Made by a program: the position numbers and the translations under genes
Shown: positions 7,561 through 14,485 of the stretch, piece after piece
Numbering within the stretch: the first letter of the stretch is position 1
How the letters are laid out: each line of letters starts with the position of its first letter
The notes under the pieces: model-generated
Told to the model about the DNA's origin: nothing
Databases searched by the model: none
What the model saw: the letters and a program-made list of their open reading frames with translations, nothing else
Assembly (NCBI RefSeq): GCF_007988805.1
Contig: NZ_BJUV01000004.1
Span: 62,001-126,000, forward strand
Direction: 5' to 3'
Length of the DNA: 64,000 bases
Source: Frigoribacterium faeni
Lineage (GTDB): Bacteria; Actinomycetota; Actinomycetes; Actinomycetales; Microbacteriaceae

Positions 7561-8454
7561 ATGAACCAGCCAGACGCACTTGAGCTCACACCCGACCAGT
7601 ACCTCCACCTCGCCACCGCCCGCGCTCGCCGCAGCCTCGTCGAGGCCCCGGGACTCATCGCCTACGTCCGCACACTCATCACACCCGGACTCGGCGGGGC
7701 CAGCGACGGGATGCCTCGACCGGCTTCAAGGACAGCACCACTTCCCCTAAGAGCCGACGCAGTCGACGACACCGACGACGTCTTTGCGCGACTCCTGCAC
7801 TGGGTCAGCTACTGGGCGGGCGTCTACCAGACCGCCCCGCCCTCGACCATGCAGGTCCACTGGGCACAAGACGGCGAGATCACTGGCTTCCGCGCATCCA
7901 CGACCCCCGAAGGTGCCGGAGCGCTCACCCAGCAGGCCACCCTCTGGCTGCTCGCCCGACACGACCTCATCACCACACACGACACCGGCATGACCTACTT
8001 CGAAGACGTCGCCGACATGATGCGCGACCTCCGCGGCCGGTTCCCCCGCGCACCCCGTCCACCCCGTGGTGTCCTCGATCGCCCCTGCCCCGTCTGCGAC
8101 CAGTACGCATTCGGCGCTACCTGGACCGGCAACAGCGTCGAACAGTTCGAGCTCCGGTGCTCCAAGTGCGAACACACCGAAGACGCAGCGTCGTTTATCA
8201 AGGCCGGCCGCGTTCGCGAACTGCTCCACGAACTACGCGAGGAACACGCTGAGCCCAAGTCCGAATGGTGGTCGAAACGACAGTCAGCACTCGAACTTGG
8301 CATCACACCGCAAACACTGAACCGATACATCGCCGAGGGACTTAGAACAGTCACGCTCGCAGGTGGCGTCTACGTCAAGACCGACGATCTCCTCGACCTC
8401 TGGCGAGAAAAAAGGCTGCGCATGAAGACACGCGGTGCGACACGGACCGCATAA
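7561..8454 (+). CDS. Zinc-ribbon plus HTH phage protein
   Basis: A 297-residue protein of a type common in actinophage early regions. Residues about 1-170 are helical. A CPVC...CSKC zinc ribbon follows (about 178-207), then a C-terminal HTH-like domain (about 238-285: KRQSALELGITPQTLNRYIA, then VTLAGGVYVKTDDLLDLWRE) resembling excisionase or MerR-type DNA readers. AAGGAG precedes the ATG. A DNA-binding or late-gene regulatory role is plausible but not established. A strong hairpin follows at 8502-8527. Confidence 0.7.
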   Translation: MNQPDALELTPDQYLHLATARARRSLVEAPGLIAYVRTLITPGLGGASDGMPRPASRTAPLPLRADAVDDTDDVFARLLHWVSYWAGVYQTAPPSTMQVHWAQDGEITGFRASTTPEGAGALTQQATLWLLARHDLITTHDTGMTYFEDVADMMRDLRGRFPRAPRPPRGVLDRPCPVCDQYAFGATWTGNSVEQFELRCSKCEHTEDAASFIKAGRVRELLHELREEHAEPKSEWWSKRQSALELGITPQTLNRYIAEGLRTVTLAGGVYVKTDDLLDLWREKRLRMKTRGATRTA

Positions 8455-8501
8455 ACTAGGGCCTGTTCAAATATCTGTTAAGCTTTGCTCAAGCAAGAGG
8501 T

Positions 8502-8527
8502 CCGCCCGCGGTACTTACCTCGGGCGG
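8502..8527. terminator. Hairpin terminator between convergent genes
   Basis: CCGCCCG (8502-8508), a 12-nt loop and CGGGCGG (8521-8527) form a perfect 7-bp GC stem between the plus-strand gene ending at 8454 and the minus-strand gene ending at 8529. It probably works for both. Confidence 0.65.
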
Positions 8528-8528
8528 G

Positions 8529-8750
8529 CTACTGCTTTCCGGACAATGCCGGCTCCTCTGACTGCGCCGGAACCGTTGCTTCGGCAAGGAAGTTGAACAA
8601 CTCGTCAGCCAGCGCTTCCTCGCTGCCATACCCTTCCCCGAGCCGATGCACCACTCCCATCAGCAGGTAATGCCAGCCGACCTCGTCGGTTGATTCCTTA
8701 CCCTGTGCCTCGATTAACGCGGCCAGCAGATCATACTTTGTGAATGCCAT
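8529..8750 (-). CDS. Small acidic accessory protein
   Basis: A 73-residue soluble, acidic protein (MAFTKYDLLAALIEAQ). No family recognised. The ribosome site AAGGGGAG lies just upstream of the ATG and close to the stop of the 8765-9358 gene, so the pair forms a two-gene operon read leftwards from one leaderless promoter. A small cytosolic partner of a membrane-anchored protein is a typical layout for exclusion or toxin-control pairs, but nothing in the sequence proves it. Confidence 0.6.
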   Translation of the reverse strand: MAFTKYDLLAALIEAQGKESTDEVGWHYLLMGVVHRLGEGYGSEEALADELFNFLAEATVPAQSEEPALSGKQ

Positions 8751-8764
8751 GACGGCTCCCCTTG

Positions 8765-9358
8765 CTATCGGTCGAATTGTTTCTCGTATTCGGTGAGTGC
8801 CTCACGGCAGAAGTCCGCGCCAGTGCTGAGATCGTTCGAGAGCACCTCATCCGACTGCTCCTCATTCAGATACCCAGCCACGACCGTCCGCATTTTTTGC
8901 AACACATCAACGTGCAGCGACTGTATGGAATCACCAGACCAGAGCAGATCGATCGTGGCCTGGCTCCCATAGAAGATGTCGAGGCCATTTCTAAGATCCT
9001 TCCGGACCTGCGGGCTTGGAATTCGTTCGAGCAGGCCACCAATCAGACGGTTGAGACTTGTTGATGACAACGGATAAGTGGCCTGGTGGCCGTTCACGAT
9101 AGCCAAGAAGTTGTCGAGGATGTCAAAGACCTCTTGCGCAATACGCGAACCGCTTGACCGCTGACGTTCGGCACGCGCAATCTCTTGTTGTCGTCGCCGC
9201 TCAGCGTCCTCTTCCGCTGCAACGAGGGCTCTTCTGGCTGCCTCGTCTTTTTTGGCGAAGTGGCGAGCGATTGCAGCCCTTAGCGGCTCGACGATAACAC
9301 CAGCGACGAACGTGGCCACTGGCAGCAGCGCAAGCACCCAGGGCAGCCAATCGTTCAT
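8765..9358 (-). CDS. Membrane-anchored coiled-coil protein (moron)
   Basis: A 197-residue protein with an N-terminal transmembrane helix (about 5-25, LPWVLALLPVATFVAGVIV), a long charged coiled-coil (about 33-70) and a helical cytosolic domain. No family recognised. Its start codon lies 6 nt after TATGCT (9370-9365, minus strand), fitting a leaderless transcript. It is first in an operon with the 8529-8750 gene, opposite in direction to lytic transcription, so expression in the lysogen is likely. Possible exclusion function is inference. Confidence 0.65.
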   Translation of the reverse strand: MNDWLPWVLALLPVATFVAGVIVEPLRAAIARHFAKKDEAARRALVAAEEDAERRRQQEIARAERQRSSGSRIAQEVFDILDNFLAIVNGHQATYPLSSTSLNRLIGGLLERIPSPQVRKDLRNGLDIFYGSQATIDLLWSGDSIQSLHVDVLQKMRTVVAGYLNEEQSDEVLSNDLSTGADFCREALTEYEKQFDR

Positions 9359-9364
9359 TCACTG

Positions 9365-9370
9365 AGCATA
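9365..9370 (-). promoter_or_regulatory. Leaderless -10 of the 9358-to-8529 operon
   Basis: TATGCT on the minus strand, then CAGTGA, then the ATG at 9358. The hexamer is the same as that of the repressor gene. Confidence 0.55.
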
Positions 9371-9500
9371 GGGGTCGCCGCGGACGAGCTGCACCATCGT
9401 CCGGAGGCTGTGGGTTTGCAAGCGCCCACCGGCTCATCCTCGTGCTGCCTTCCATCCATCCGGCAGGCTGCATTACCTGCCGTCGAGGGGCACAGGGCAG

Positions 9501-10013
9501 CTAGCTCAGTGGCGAGCCAGCCTTCATGCGTTTGACGAGAGCCTGGCCGCTCGATGTCAACGAATAGGTCACGAGTTGAGCAACCGGCATCCCACCGATG
9601 AACATGCCCCCACTGTCGGCTCTTGCCGTGAGATGACCATCGCGTAGCAAGTAGTAAAGGTCTAGCTCGCGGCCCGTATTGAGTTGGACCGAGCTTGAGT
9701 TGGTCTGAGCGAACTGTTCTAAAAGCCGACGCTCGAACTCCCCGTAGCGACCATGAAGCAATGCCAAGTTTGCCTTGTACTGCTGGATCGATTTGCGGGG
9801 AATCTTGCCTTCCAAGTCGTACATGGTGTGGCACACAGAGCACAGGGTTATCAAGTTCTCGAACTCGTGAGTTCGAACCTCCACCCACGGAACGATGTGG
9901 GCTATCTCGAGCGCGGACGTCCCCTTACATGTCGGAATCGCGCAGCGATAGCCGGACTCCTCCTTGACCGCTCGCTGCAACGCCAATGGGATGGACGGCC
10001 TTCTCTCAGCCAT
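9501..10013 (-). CDS. HNH nuclease-domain accessory protein
   Basis: A 170-residue protein with an N-terminal HNH endonuclease fold: Cys pair in RCAIPTCKG (about 23-31), EIAHIVPW (about 36-43) supplying the first His, NLITLC-VCH (about 53-62) supplying the Asn and second Cys pair. The C-terminal half (about 95-165) looks like a small winged-helix domain. It is separate from the packaging HNH gene at 12685. GGGAG 6 nt before the ATG is the ribosome site. Possible roles are restriction-like defence or a homing-type nuclease; the minus-strand position favours an accessory function. Confidence 0.75.
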   Translation of the reverse strand: MAERRPSIPLALQRAVKEESGYRCAIPTCKGTSALEIAHIVPWVEVRTHEFENLITLCSVCHTMYDLEGKIPRKSIQQYKANLALLHGRYGEFERRLLEQFAQTNSSSVQLNTGRELDLYYLLRDGHLTARADSGGMFIGGMPVAQLVTYSLTSSGQALVKRMKAGSPLS

Positions 10014-10024
10014 TGGAGTCTCCC

Positions 10025-10246
10025 ATGTACTCTTTCCGTTTCCTTGGAATCAGGTTCCATCGAGTGGGCGATGGCTGGGTATATGCGGACGACGGCGGTT
10101 GGATACCAGGACGTCGCCGTGCACTTCTCCCGGCGATCCTGGCCGCTCTTGCGTACCGAAGCAACCCCCTCGAGAGGCAGATGATGTCAAGCGCGTCCCT
10201 CGATGGCCGAGATACTGATAGCCAGCGCCCTGCGCAGGGCTTCTGA
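10025..10246 (+). CDS. Small hypothetical protein divergent from HNH gene
   Basis: A 73-residue frame starting MYSFRFLGIRFHRVGDGWVY. Its ATG lies 11 nt from the HNH start on the other strand. GGAG 6 nt upstream is a fair ribosome site, and the shared near-palindrome TGGAGTCTCCCA supplies sites in both directions. The first 50 residues have balanced composition; the last 25 look random. Could be a real small protein or a coincidental frame. Confidence 0.35.
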   Translation: MYSFRFLGIRFHRVGDGWVYADDGGWIPGRRRALLPAILAALAYRSNPLERQMMSSASLDGRDTDSQRPAQGF

Positions 10247-10430
10247 AACCCAGCAGGACGCACTTGCTGATGAGGGGCACGGCACGGGTAGCCGTCATTG
10301 AGAGCGCTGCATCAAGAACCCCGAACGCAGCCGTCACGCCCACGACACGGGCGCTCAGCTTGGTCTGATGGCTCGAGGCAATGAGCGTTTTCACATAACG
10401 GAGACGTCGTCGGTTCGCCGAACCTGCCGC

Positions 10431-10808
10431 CTAGTACCGGTCAGGGGCCAGATCGTTTGCTACGTCCTGCGCCGCATCCCGTAGCTCGAGGCTCTGCGGG
10501 AACAACCTCGACCGGTTCGCGCGCCCCTGGTCGAGAAGTAGGGCAAGAGCCTTGTGGATAGCCTCCCGTTCCTCATGCGCTCGCCAGGCTTCAACGCGGA
10601 CAGCAACTAGAAAGATTGCTCCGGCCAGCGCCACCGCGACGAGAACGATGCCCGGGATGATCGTATTGCTCGGCCACGCAAGGGCTACGGCCGACAACAT
10701 GAACGCCGCTAGGCCAACAAAGAAGGCTGCGGTAACCGAGTCCCCGAGCCAGCCGTACATCCGAAACATAATTCGCCACGGTTTCTTCGGGGCGTTGGCA
10801 CTAGTCAT
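10431..10808 (-). CDS. Small two-helix membrane protein
   Basis: A 125-residue protein with two adjacent transmembrane helices (about 25-45 and 49-70) and a cytosolic C-terminal helix rich in Glu/Arg (EAWRAHEEREAIHKALALLL). ATG 10808 is preferred over 10817 because CAATAT at 10821-10816 (minus) is 7 nt away, fitting a leaderless start. No family recognised. Another opposite-strand accessory gene likely expressed in the lysogen. Confidence 0.6.
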   Translation of the reverse strand: MTSANAPKKPWRIMFRMYGWLGDSVTAAFFVGLAAFMLSAVALAWPSNTIIPGIVLVAVALAGAIFLVAVRVEAWRAHEEREAIHKALALLLDQGRANRSRLFPQSLELRDAAQDVANDLAPDRY

Positions 10809-11024
10809 ACCTCTCATATTGGTGCAACTTGCCCGCCCGCATCACCACACACTTCCCCGCGACCGAGCGACATACACTCTTACTGCGCTGAGAGCCCGGG
10901 GAACCTCGTCATCATCGCTACCTGCTCTGGTCACGGCGCGGCGAGGACCCCAAAGTTGAGACCGAGCGCTCTTCCGAAAGCGATGCTGTGTCATGCTGAG
11001 TCCTCATTAACATGGGGTGGGGCA

Positions 11025-11924
11025 ATGGCAGGCAAGGCACGCACGGTCTTCTTCTACAGCGCGGTAGAAATCGATAAGGACGGGAGAGCACACCAGTTCG
11101 GGAAGGACTGGTGGGGTAACTTCCTCGCACACGTTGCGTCGCTGGACGAACCAGACAGGCAGACCTACTACCACCGTCGTCACTTCACAGGCGAAGTGGC
11201 CGAAACCATCTCGCCGGCCGTCAGATACCTCCGGGTGGGCAAGCAACGCCCTGGGGCTGACTGGCCAGACATCGAGTTTGACGAGGGCGACGAGGGAGCC
11301 AGGATCGCCGCGATCGTCGAACCTCTTTACATCGTCCCAGTGACGGGCACAGCGTATGTCGCGATCGTACGTACCTCAGGCGCGGCCACCTGGGAAGCAC
11401 TCACTGACTGGATCTCAACCGTGGGCAAGTTCATCGAGGGCGATACCGCATTCGCTCTCGAGCCGTACACCAACCGTGACCAGCTCGACAGGTTGGCGAG
11501 CGCAGTCGGCGCATCCAAGGTTTATCTCAAGGTTGATCCAGAGGGGCTAGACCGCCTGCCGGGAAAGTCCGAACTCGGCCAGGCCGTCGCGCGCGCTGCA
11601 GGCGCTGGTGCAGGCGCAGTCTCCGTCGAGATCACCGTGAGCTTTGGCCGAAGTCGCGCCGAGGAGGCAGGAGCCGAAAGCCTCATCGAGGGAGTCCGCG
11701 AGGTCATCTCGTCGGGGAGCTACACGCACGCGAAAGCGACGCTGCTCCAACCGTCTGACGACGGGGCCGGCGTATCAAAAGATCCGATTGATTTCGTGAT
11801 GGACCGAGTCACTTTCCGAGAAGCAGTCGGAGACTCCGAGGACGAAGTTCTCACTCCGGATGACGTTATCGGCGCAATGTCCGACGCCATCACTAGGTTC
11901 AGGGAACGACTTCCGAAGGGGTAA
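11025..11924 (+). CDS. RexA-like phage-exclusion sensor (candidate)
   Basis: A 299-residue soluble protein, start ATG 11025 after GGGGTGGGG. From memory of lambda RexA (279 residues) the order of elements matches: a beta-rich N-terminus opening with an aromatic strand (RTVFFYSAVEID), a central block around EGDTAFALEPYTNRDQL, a GASKVYLKVDP strand, a helix-rich segment with repeated Val/Ile/Phe strands (VSVEITVSFGRSR) and a C-terminal helix pair after LTPDDVIGAMSDAITRFRER. Sequence identity is low, so this is a fold-level guess. The next gene, 5 nt away, encodes a four-helix membrane protein like RexB, in the same order as lambda rexA-rexB. Kiwa KwaB is the main alternative. Confidence 0.5.
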   Translation: MAGKARTVFFYSAVEIDKDGRAHQFGKDWWGNFLAHVASLDEPDRQTYYHRRHFTGEVAETISPAVRYLRVGKQRPGADWPDIEFDEGDEGARIAAIVEPLYIVPVTGTAYVAIVRTSGAATWEALTDWISTVGKFIEGDTAFALEPYTNRDQLDRLASAVGASKVYLKVDPEGLDRLPGKSELGQAVARAAGAGAGAVSVEITVSFGRSRAEEAGAESLIEGVREVISSGSYTHAKATLLQPSDDGAGVSKDPIDFVMDRVTFREAVGDSEDEVLTPDDVIGAMSDAITRFRERLPKG

Positions 11925-11929
11925 CACAG

Positions 11930-12484
11930 ATGCGCAGCCAGCTGAACGTGGTCGATCACCCCATCCTCGTGGACGGCGCGCTCTTCGTCCTGGTCCTGGC
12001 CCACGCCGTCTTCACATGGCTGACACCAGTCCCCAACATATGGGAACCGATGATTCAGTATGATGCCGGGGTCCAGTCAGCGCTCTACCTGGCGTTCTTC
12101 GGTGCCGCTGCTTTAGTGAGCAGCTTCGCTGGAGTCGTCATCATTTTCGGACTCACACCGCAGAGCATCCGGTGGCAACGCTTCCGAGTTGAGGCGGGCG
12201 AAACCCTTGCGCGAAACTGGACTTCGACATCAGCCTCCGGATTTGTCGGTGCAGGACTGGCGCTGGCAGCCGGCGTGGCAGCACTAAGCGGAGGCACATG
12301 GCTCGCGCCTTGGCTCTTCGAATTGGCCATCGGTCTCGTGGCTCACAGCTCCGTTCGTTTAATCCTCCTGATGCGCAAGCTCATCGACGTGATTCGTGGT
12401 GACGACGTGGAGGCGGTACGCAAGGCCGATGATCGCCCCGCGTCGGACGCGCCTTGGAACCGGAATGCGAGCGCGAACGACTGA
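11930..12484 (+). CDS. RexB-like four-helix membrane protein (candidate)
   Basis: A 184-residue membrane protein with four predicted helices: about 13-32, 50-75, 100-121 and 123-146, then a basic cytosolic tail (LLMRKLIDVIRGDDVEAVRK). Lambda RexB is a four-helix inner-membrane channel of 144 residues encoded directly after rexA; size class, topology and order agree. It starts 5 nt after the upstream stop, so the two genes are one unit. If the parallel holds, the soluble partner senses infection and this protein depolarises the membrane. Topology is seen; function is inferred. The Kiwa membrane protein KwaA also has four helices but normally precedes its partner. Confidence 0.5.
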   Translation: MRSQLNVVDHPILVDGALFVLVLAHAVFTWLTPVPNIWEPMIQYDAGVQSALYLAFFGAAALVSSFAGVVIIFGLTPQSIRWQRFRVEAGETLARNWTSTSASGFVGAGLALAAGVAALSGGTWLAPWLFELAIGLVAHSSVRLILLMRKLIDVIRGDDVEAVRKADDRPASDAPWNRNASAND

Positions 12485-12684
12485 GGCGGCAAGTGAACCC
12501 CGGACGAGGGATCCACGACAACGCGCACCCAGTTGCGCCACAGTGCAGCGCCGCCGCGGACGCACCGTCGTGGCCCCCCGTCGACAGGTTGACCGAGACT
12601 CCCTAACAACCCGGATGGGCACACACCCGGACTCCCCGGCTAACCGGATACCCCCGTAACACACCGATGCCGGGAGGGCAGCCC

Positions 12685-12996
12685 GTGGGGCAGCAATGGT
12701 CAGGATCCACCCGCAAGGAACGCCTACCCGACGACTGGCAAGAGCGACGAGCGGCCACCCGCGACCGTGCAGGCGGACGATGCCAAGCCACCATGCGCGA
12801 CGGCACACGCTGCGTCGAAGCCGGCACTGACTGCGACCACATCGTGCACGGCGACAACCACGCCCTCTCGAACCTGCAATGGCTGTGTCGCTGGCACCAC
12901 GACAAGAAGACCGCACGCGAAGCACTCGAAGCACGACGGTTCATGCCACGACCATCAGCACGCAAGCCACAAGAGAAACACTTCGGCCTTCGATAG
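12685..12996 (+). CDS. Phage HNH endonuclease (packaging-linked)
   Basis: A 103-residue HNH nuclease of the kind encoded just before terminase genes in many HK97-like phages, where it supports terminase cleavage. Motifs: Cys pair in RCQATMRDGTRC, DHIVHG with the first HNH His, a central Asn in HALSNLQWLC and WHH at the end. GTG 12685 is chosen because GGGAGG lies at 12672-12677; an in-frame ATG at 12667 lacks a ribosome site. Its location 1 kb before terminase fits the family. Confidence 0.85.
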   Translation: MGQQWSGSTRKERLPDDWQERRAATRDRAGGRCQATMRDGTRCVEAGTDCDHIVHGDNHALSNLQWLCRWHHDKKTAREALEARRFMPRPSARKPQEKHFGLR

Positions 12997-13382
12997 GTGC
13001 CACACCCACAGGCCACGTCAACCGCACCCGCCACCGACTGCCAGCCACCTGAACCGGCCGGCAATCACGCAGCCTGCGAGCACGTCAACGACGACACGCT
13101 CAGCCGCCGCCTAAGGCATTGAAGAGCCAGGCCACACGGCGGGTCACACGCTCGTCACGATCTGCCCGCACGCGCCGACACAGCCACGCACAAGGGTGCT
13201 CCACCCCCTCCCCCGGGCTGGCTTGGCGCGTAGAGGTGCTGTGGCTAAGGCTGTGTACGGGTCTGGGGATTTCACCCCCTCACCGCTCGCACGCCCGCTT
13301 CTCGCAGCCGAAGGTCGTCAGCGCAGGCGTTGGCGAGCCGCAGCGAGATCGGCCCGCAGATCGCGCTTGACGGCGTAAACCG
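12997..13382. other. Non-coding gap before packaging genes, possible cos/pac
   Basis: About 386 nt with no convincing frame on either strand. It contains C-rich and G-rich tracts (CCACCCCCTCCCCCGGG near 13202) between the packaging HNH gene and terminase. In related phages the cohesive-end or pac site lies in this interval. I cannot identify the cut site itself. Confidence 0.35.
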
Positions 13383-13916
13383 TTACAGCGGCAGGAGCTG
13401 CCCGCGCTGGAAGACCTGGCCGGTGACAGTGATGTAGCGCGCGTGACTGTACCGCTCGACGTGCAATCCGTCCGGCTGGGTGACCTTCCGGCCAGGCCCG
13501 GGCTCGGCAGTTCCCCAGATGTGCAGCCCGTCGCCGGAGGGTGAGACCTCGACGTGGTGCCGCGGATATTGCTCGAGGAAGACCTTCGCTGCTTCGGTCG
13601 GGACGCCGTCGACGAGACAGTGGTCGAGGTCAATGCACGCGAACCCGTCACCGAGCACGAATCCGAGGCCGACGCCGGCGCTCGATGCTGCAGCTTCGGC
13701 ATGCGTCGACCACGTCGCCGGGTCCGTGCTACTCGCCGAGGTCCCGGTAGTCGTCAGAGGCACCTTCCGGGCATCGCGCCGAACCCAGCGGCCGGCGGAA
13801 GTCATCGCCTGCGGGAGCGGGTTGCGGTGCGCGTAGACGCGGCACTTGCTCGAGCAGAACCGGGCTTGCCGGTTCTTCGCGACGATCGACCGACCGCACC
13901 ACTCACACGTTCTCAC
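13383..13916 (-). CDS. Mini primase-polymerase domain protein
   Basis: A 177-residue protein. An N-terminal zinc-binding stretch (CEWCGRS at 4-10 and FCSSKCR at 20-26) is followed by a short primase/polymerase (Prim-Pol) domain: GVGLGFVLGDGFACIDLDHC holds the DLDH metal-binding acidic pair, HHVEVSPSGDGLHIWG the second catalytic block, and YSHARYITVTGQ the closing strand. It lacks the C-terminal helicase seen in full-length prophage Prim-Pols. It lies on the strand opposite the lytic genes and starts at GTG 6 nt after TACAAT, a leaderless promoter. Its role could be replication restart, plasmid-like priming, or a lysogen-expressed accessory function. Confidence 0.75.
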   Translation of the reverse strand: MRTCEWCGRSIVAKNRQARFCSSKCRVYAHRNPLPQAMTSAGRWVRRDARKVPLTTTGTSASSTDPATWSTHAEAAASSAGVGLGFVLGDGFACIDLDHCLVDGVPTEAAKVFLEQYPRHHVEVSPSGDGLHIWGTAEPGPGRKVTQPDGLHVERYSHARYITVTGQVFQRGQLLPL

Positions 13917-13922
13917 CTGCCC

Positions 13923-13928
13923 ATTGTA
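13923..13928 (-). promoter_or_regulatory. Leaderless -10 of the mini Prim-Pol gene
   Basis: TACAAT on the minus strand, then GGGCAG, then the GTG start at 13916. It is a close match to the TANNNT-N6-start signature. Confidence 0.6.
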
Positions 13929-14002
13929 ACGGTTTAAGCCGCCTGATTAGAGGCATCCGGGAAGTTTCGGCGTCGGTGCCTTGCTCACTTCCGGAGGTCA
14001 TG

Positions 14003-14485
14003 ATGCCTGGTCGTGGACCCGCACCGAAGGCCGCGAACAAGCGAGCCCGACGCAACGCCGAGCCCGTCACGATGCGGATCCTGCCAGCGATCATCGCCGA
14101 GCAGCCCGAGCTGCCGACCCGATACAAGGCGAAGGACGACGAGGACGGCACCTGGCGCGACGAGGTCGACTGGCCGATGGTCACCGTGCGCTGGTGGGCG
14201 ATGTGGCGGGACTCTCCGCTCGCCGCCGCGTTCACGTTCAACGACTGGTCCTTCCTCATGGACACAGCACTCCTACACGCCGAGTTCTGGGAGGGCAACG
14301 TCAAGCTCGCTCCCGAGCTCCGGCTGCGCGAAGCGAAGTTCGGCGCAACCCCCGAGGACCGTGCCCGCCTGCGGATCACGTTCGCGCAGGCCGAGGAAGC
14401 CGAGACGAAGACCGCCACCCGCCGCTCGAGCTCGCGCGATCGGTTCGGCGGCGTTGCTCTGCCGCAGGAAGCGACGGGAGACTGA
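14003..14485 (+). CDS. terS: Terminase small subunit
   Basis: A 160-residue basic protein starting MPGRGPAPKAANKRARRNAE, typical of actinophage small terminase subunits that recognise the packaging site and load the large subunit. GGAGG at 13993-13997 precedes two in-frame ATGs (14000 and 14003); the second has better spacing. The stop overlaps the start of the large-subunit gene (TGATG). Identity rests on the N-terminal signature and on position. Confidence 0.82.
   Translation: MPGRGPAPKAANKRARRNAEPVTMRILPAIIAEQPELPTRYKAKDDEDGTWRDEVDWPMVTVRWWAMWRDSPLAAAFTFNDWSFLMDTALLHAEFWEGNVKLAPELRLREAKFGATPEDRARLRITFAQAEEAETKTATRRSSSRDRFGGVALPQEATGD

Noticed and set aside
11025-12484. Kiwa defence system
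   Set aside because: Kiwa places the four-helix protein first and its partner second; the order here is reversed and fits RexAB better. Not fully excluded.
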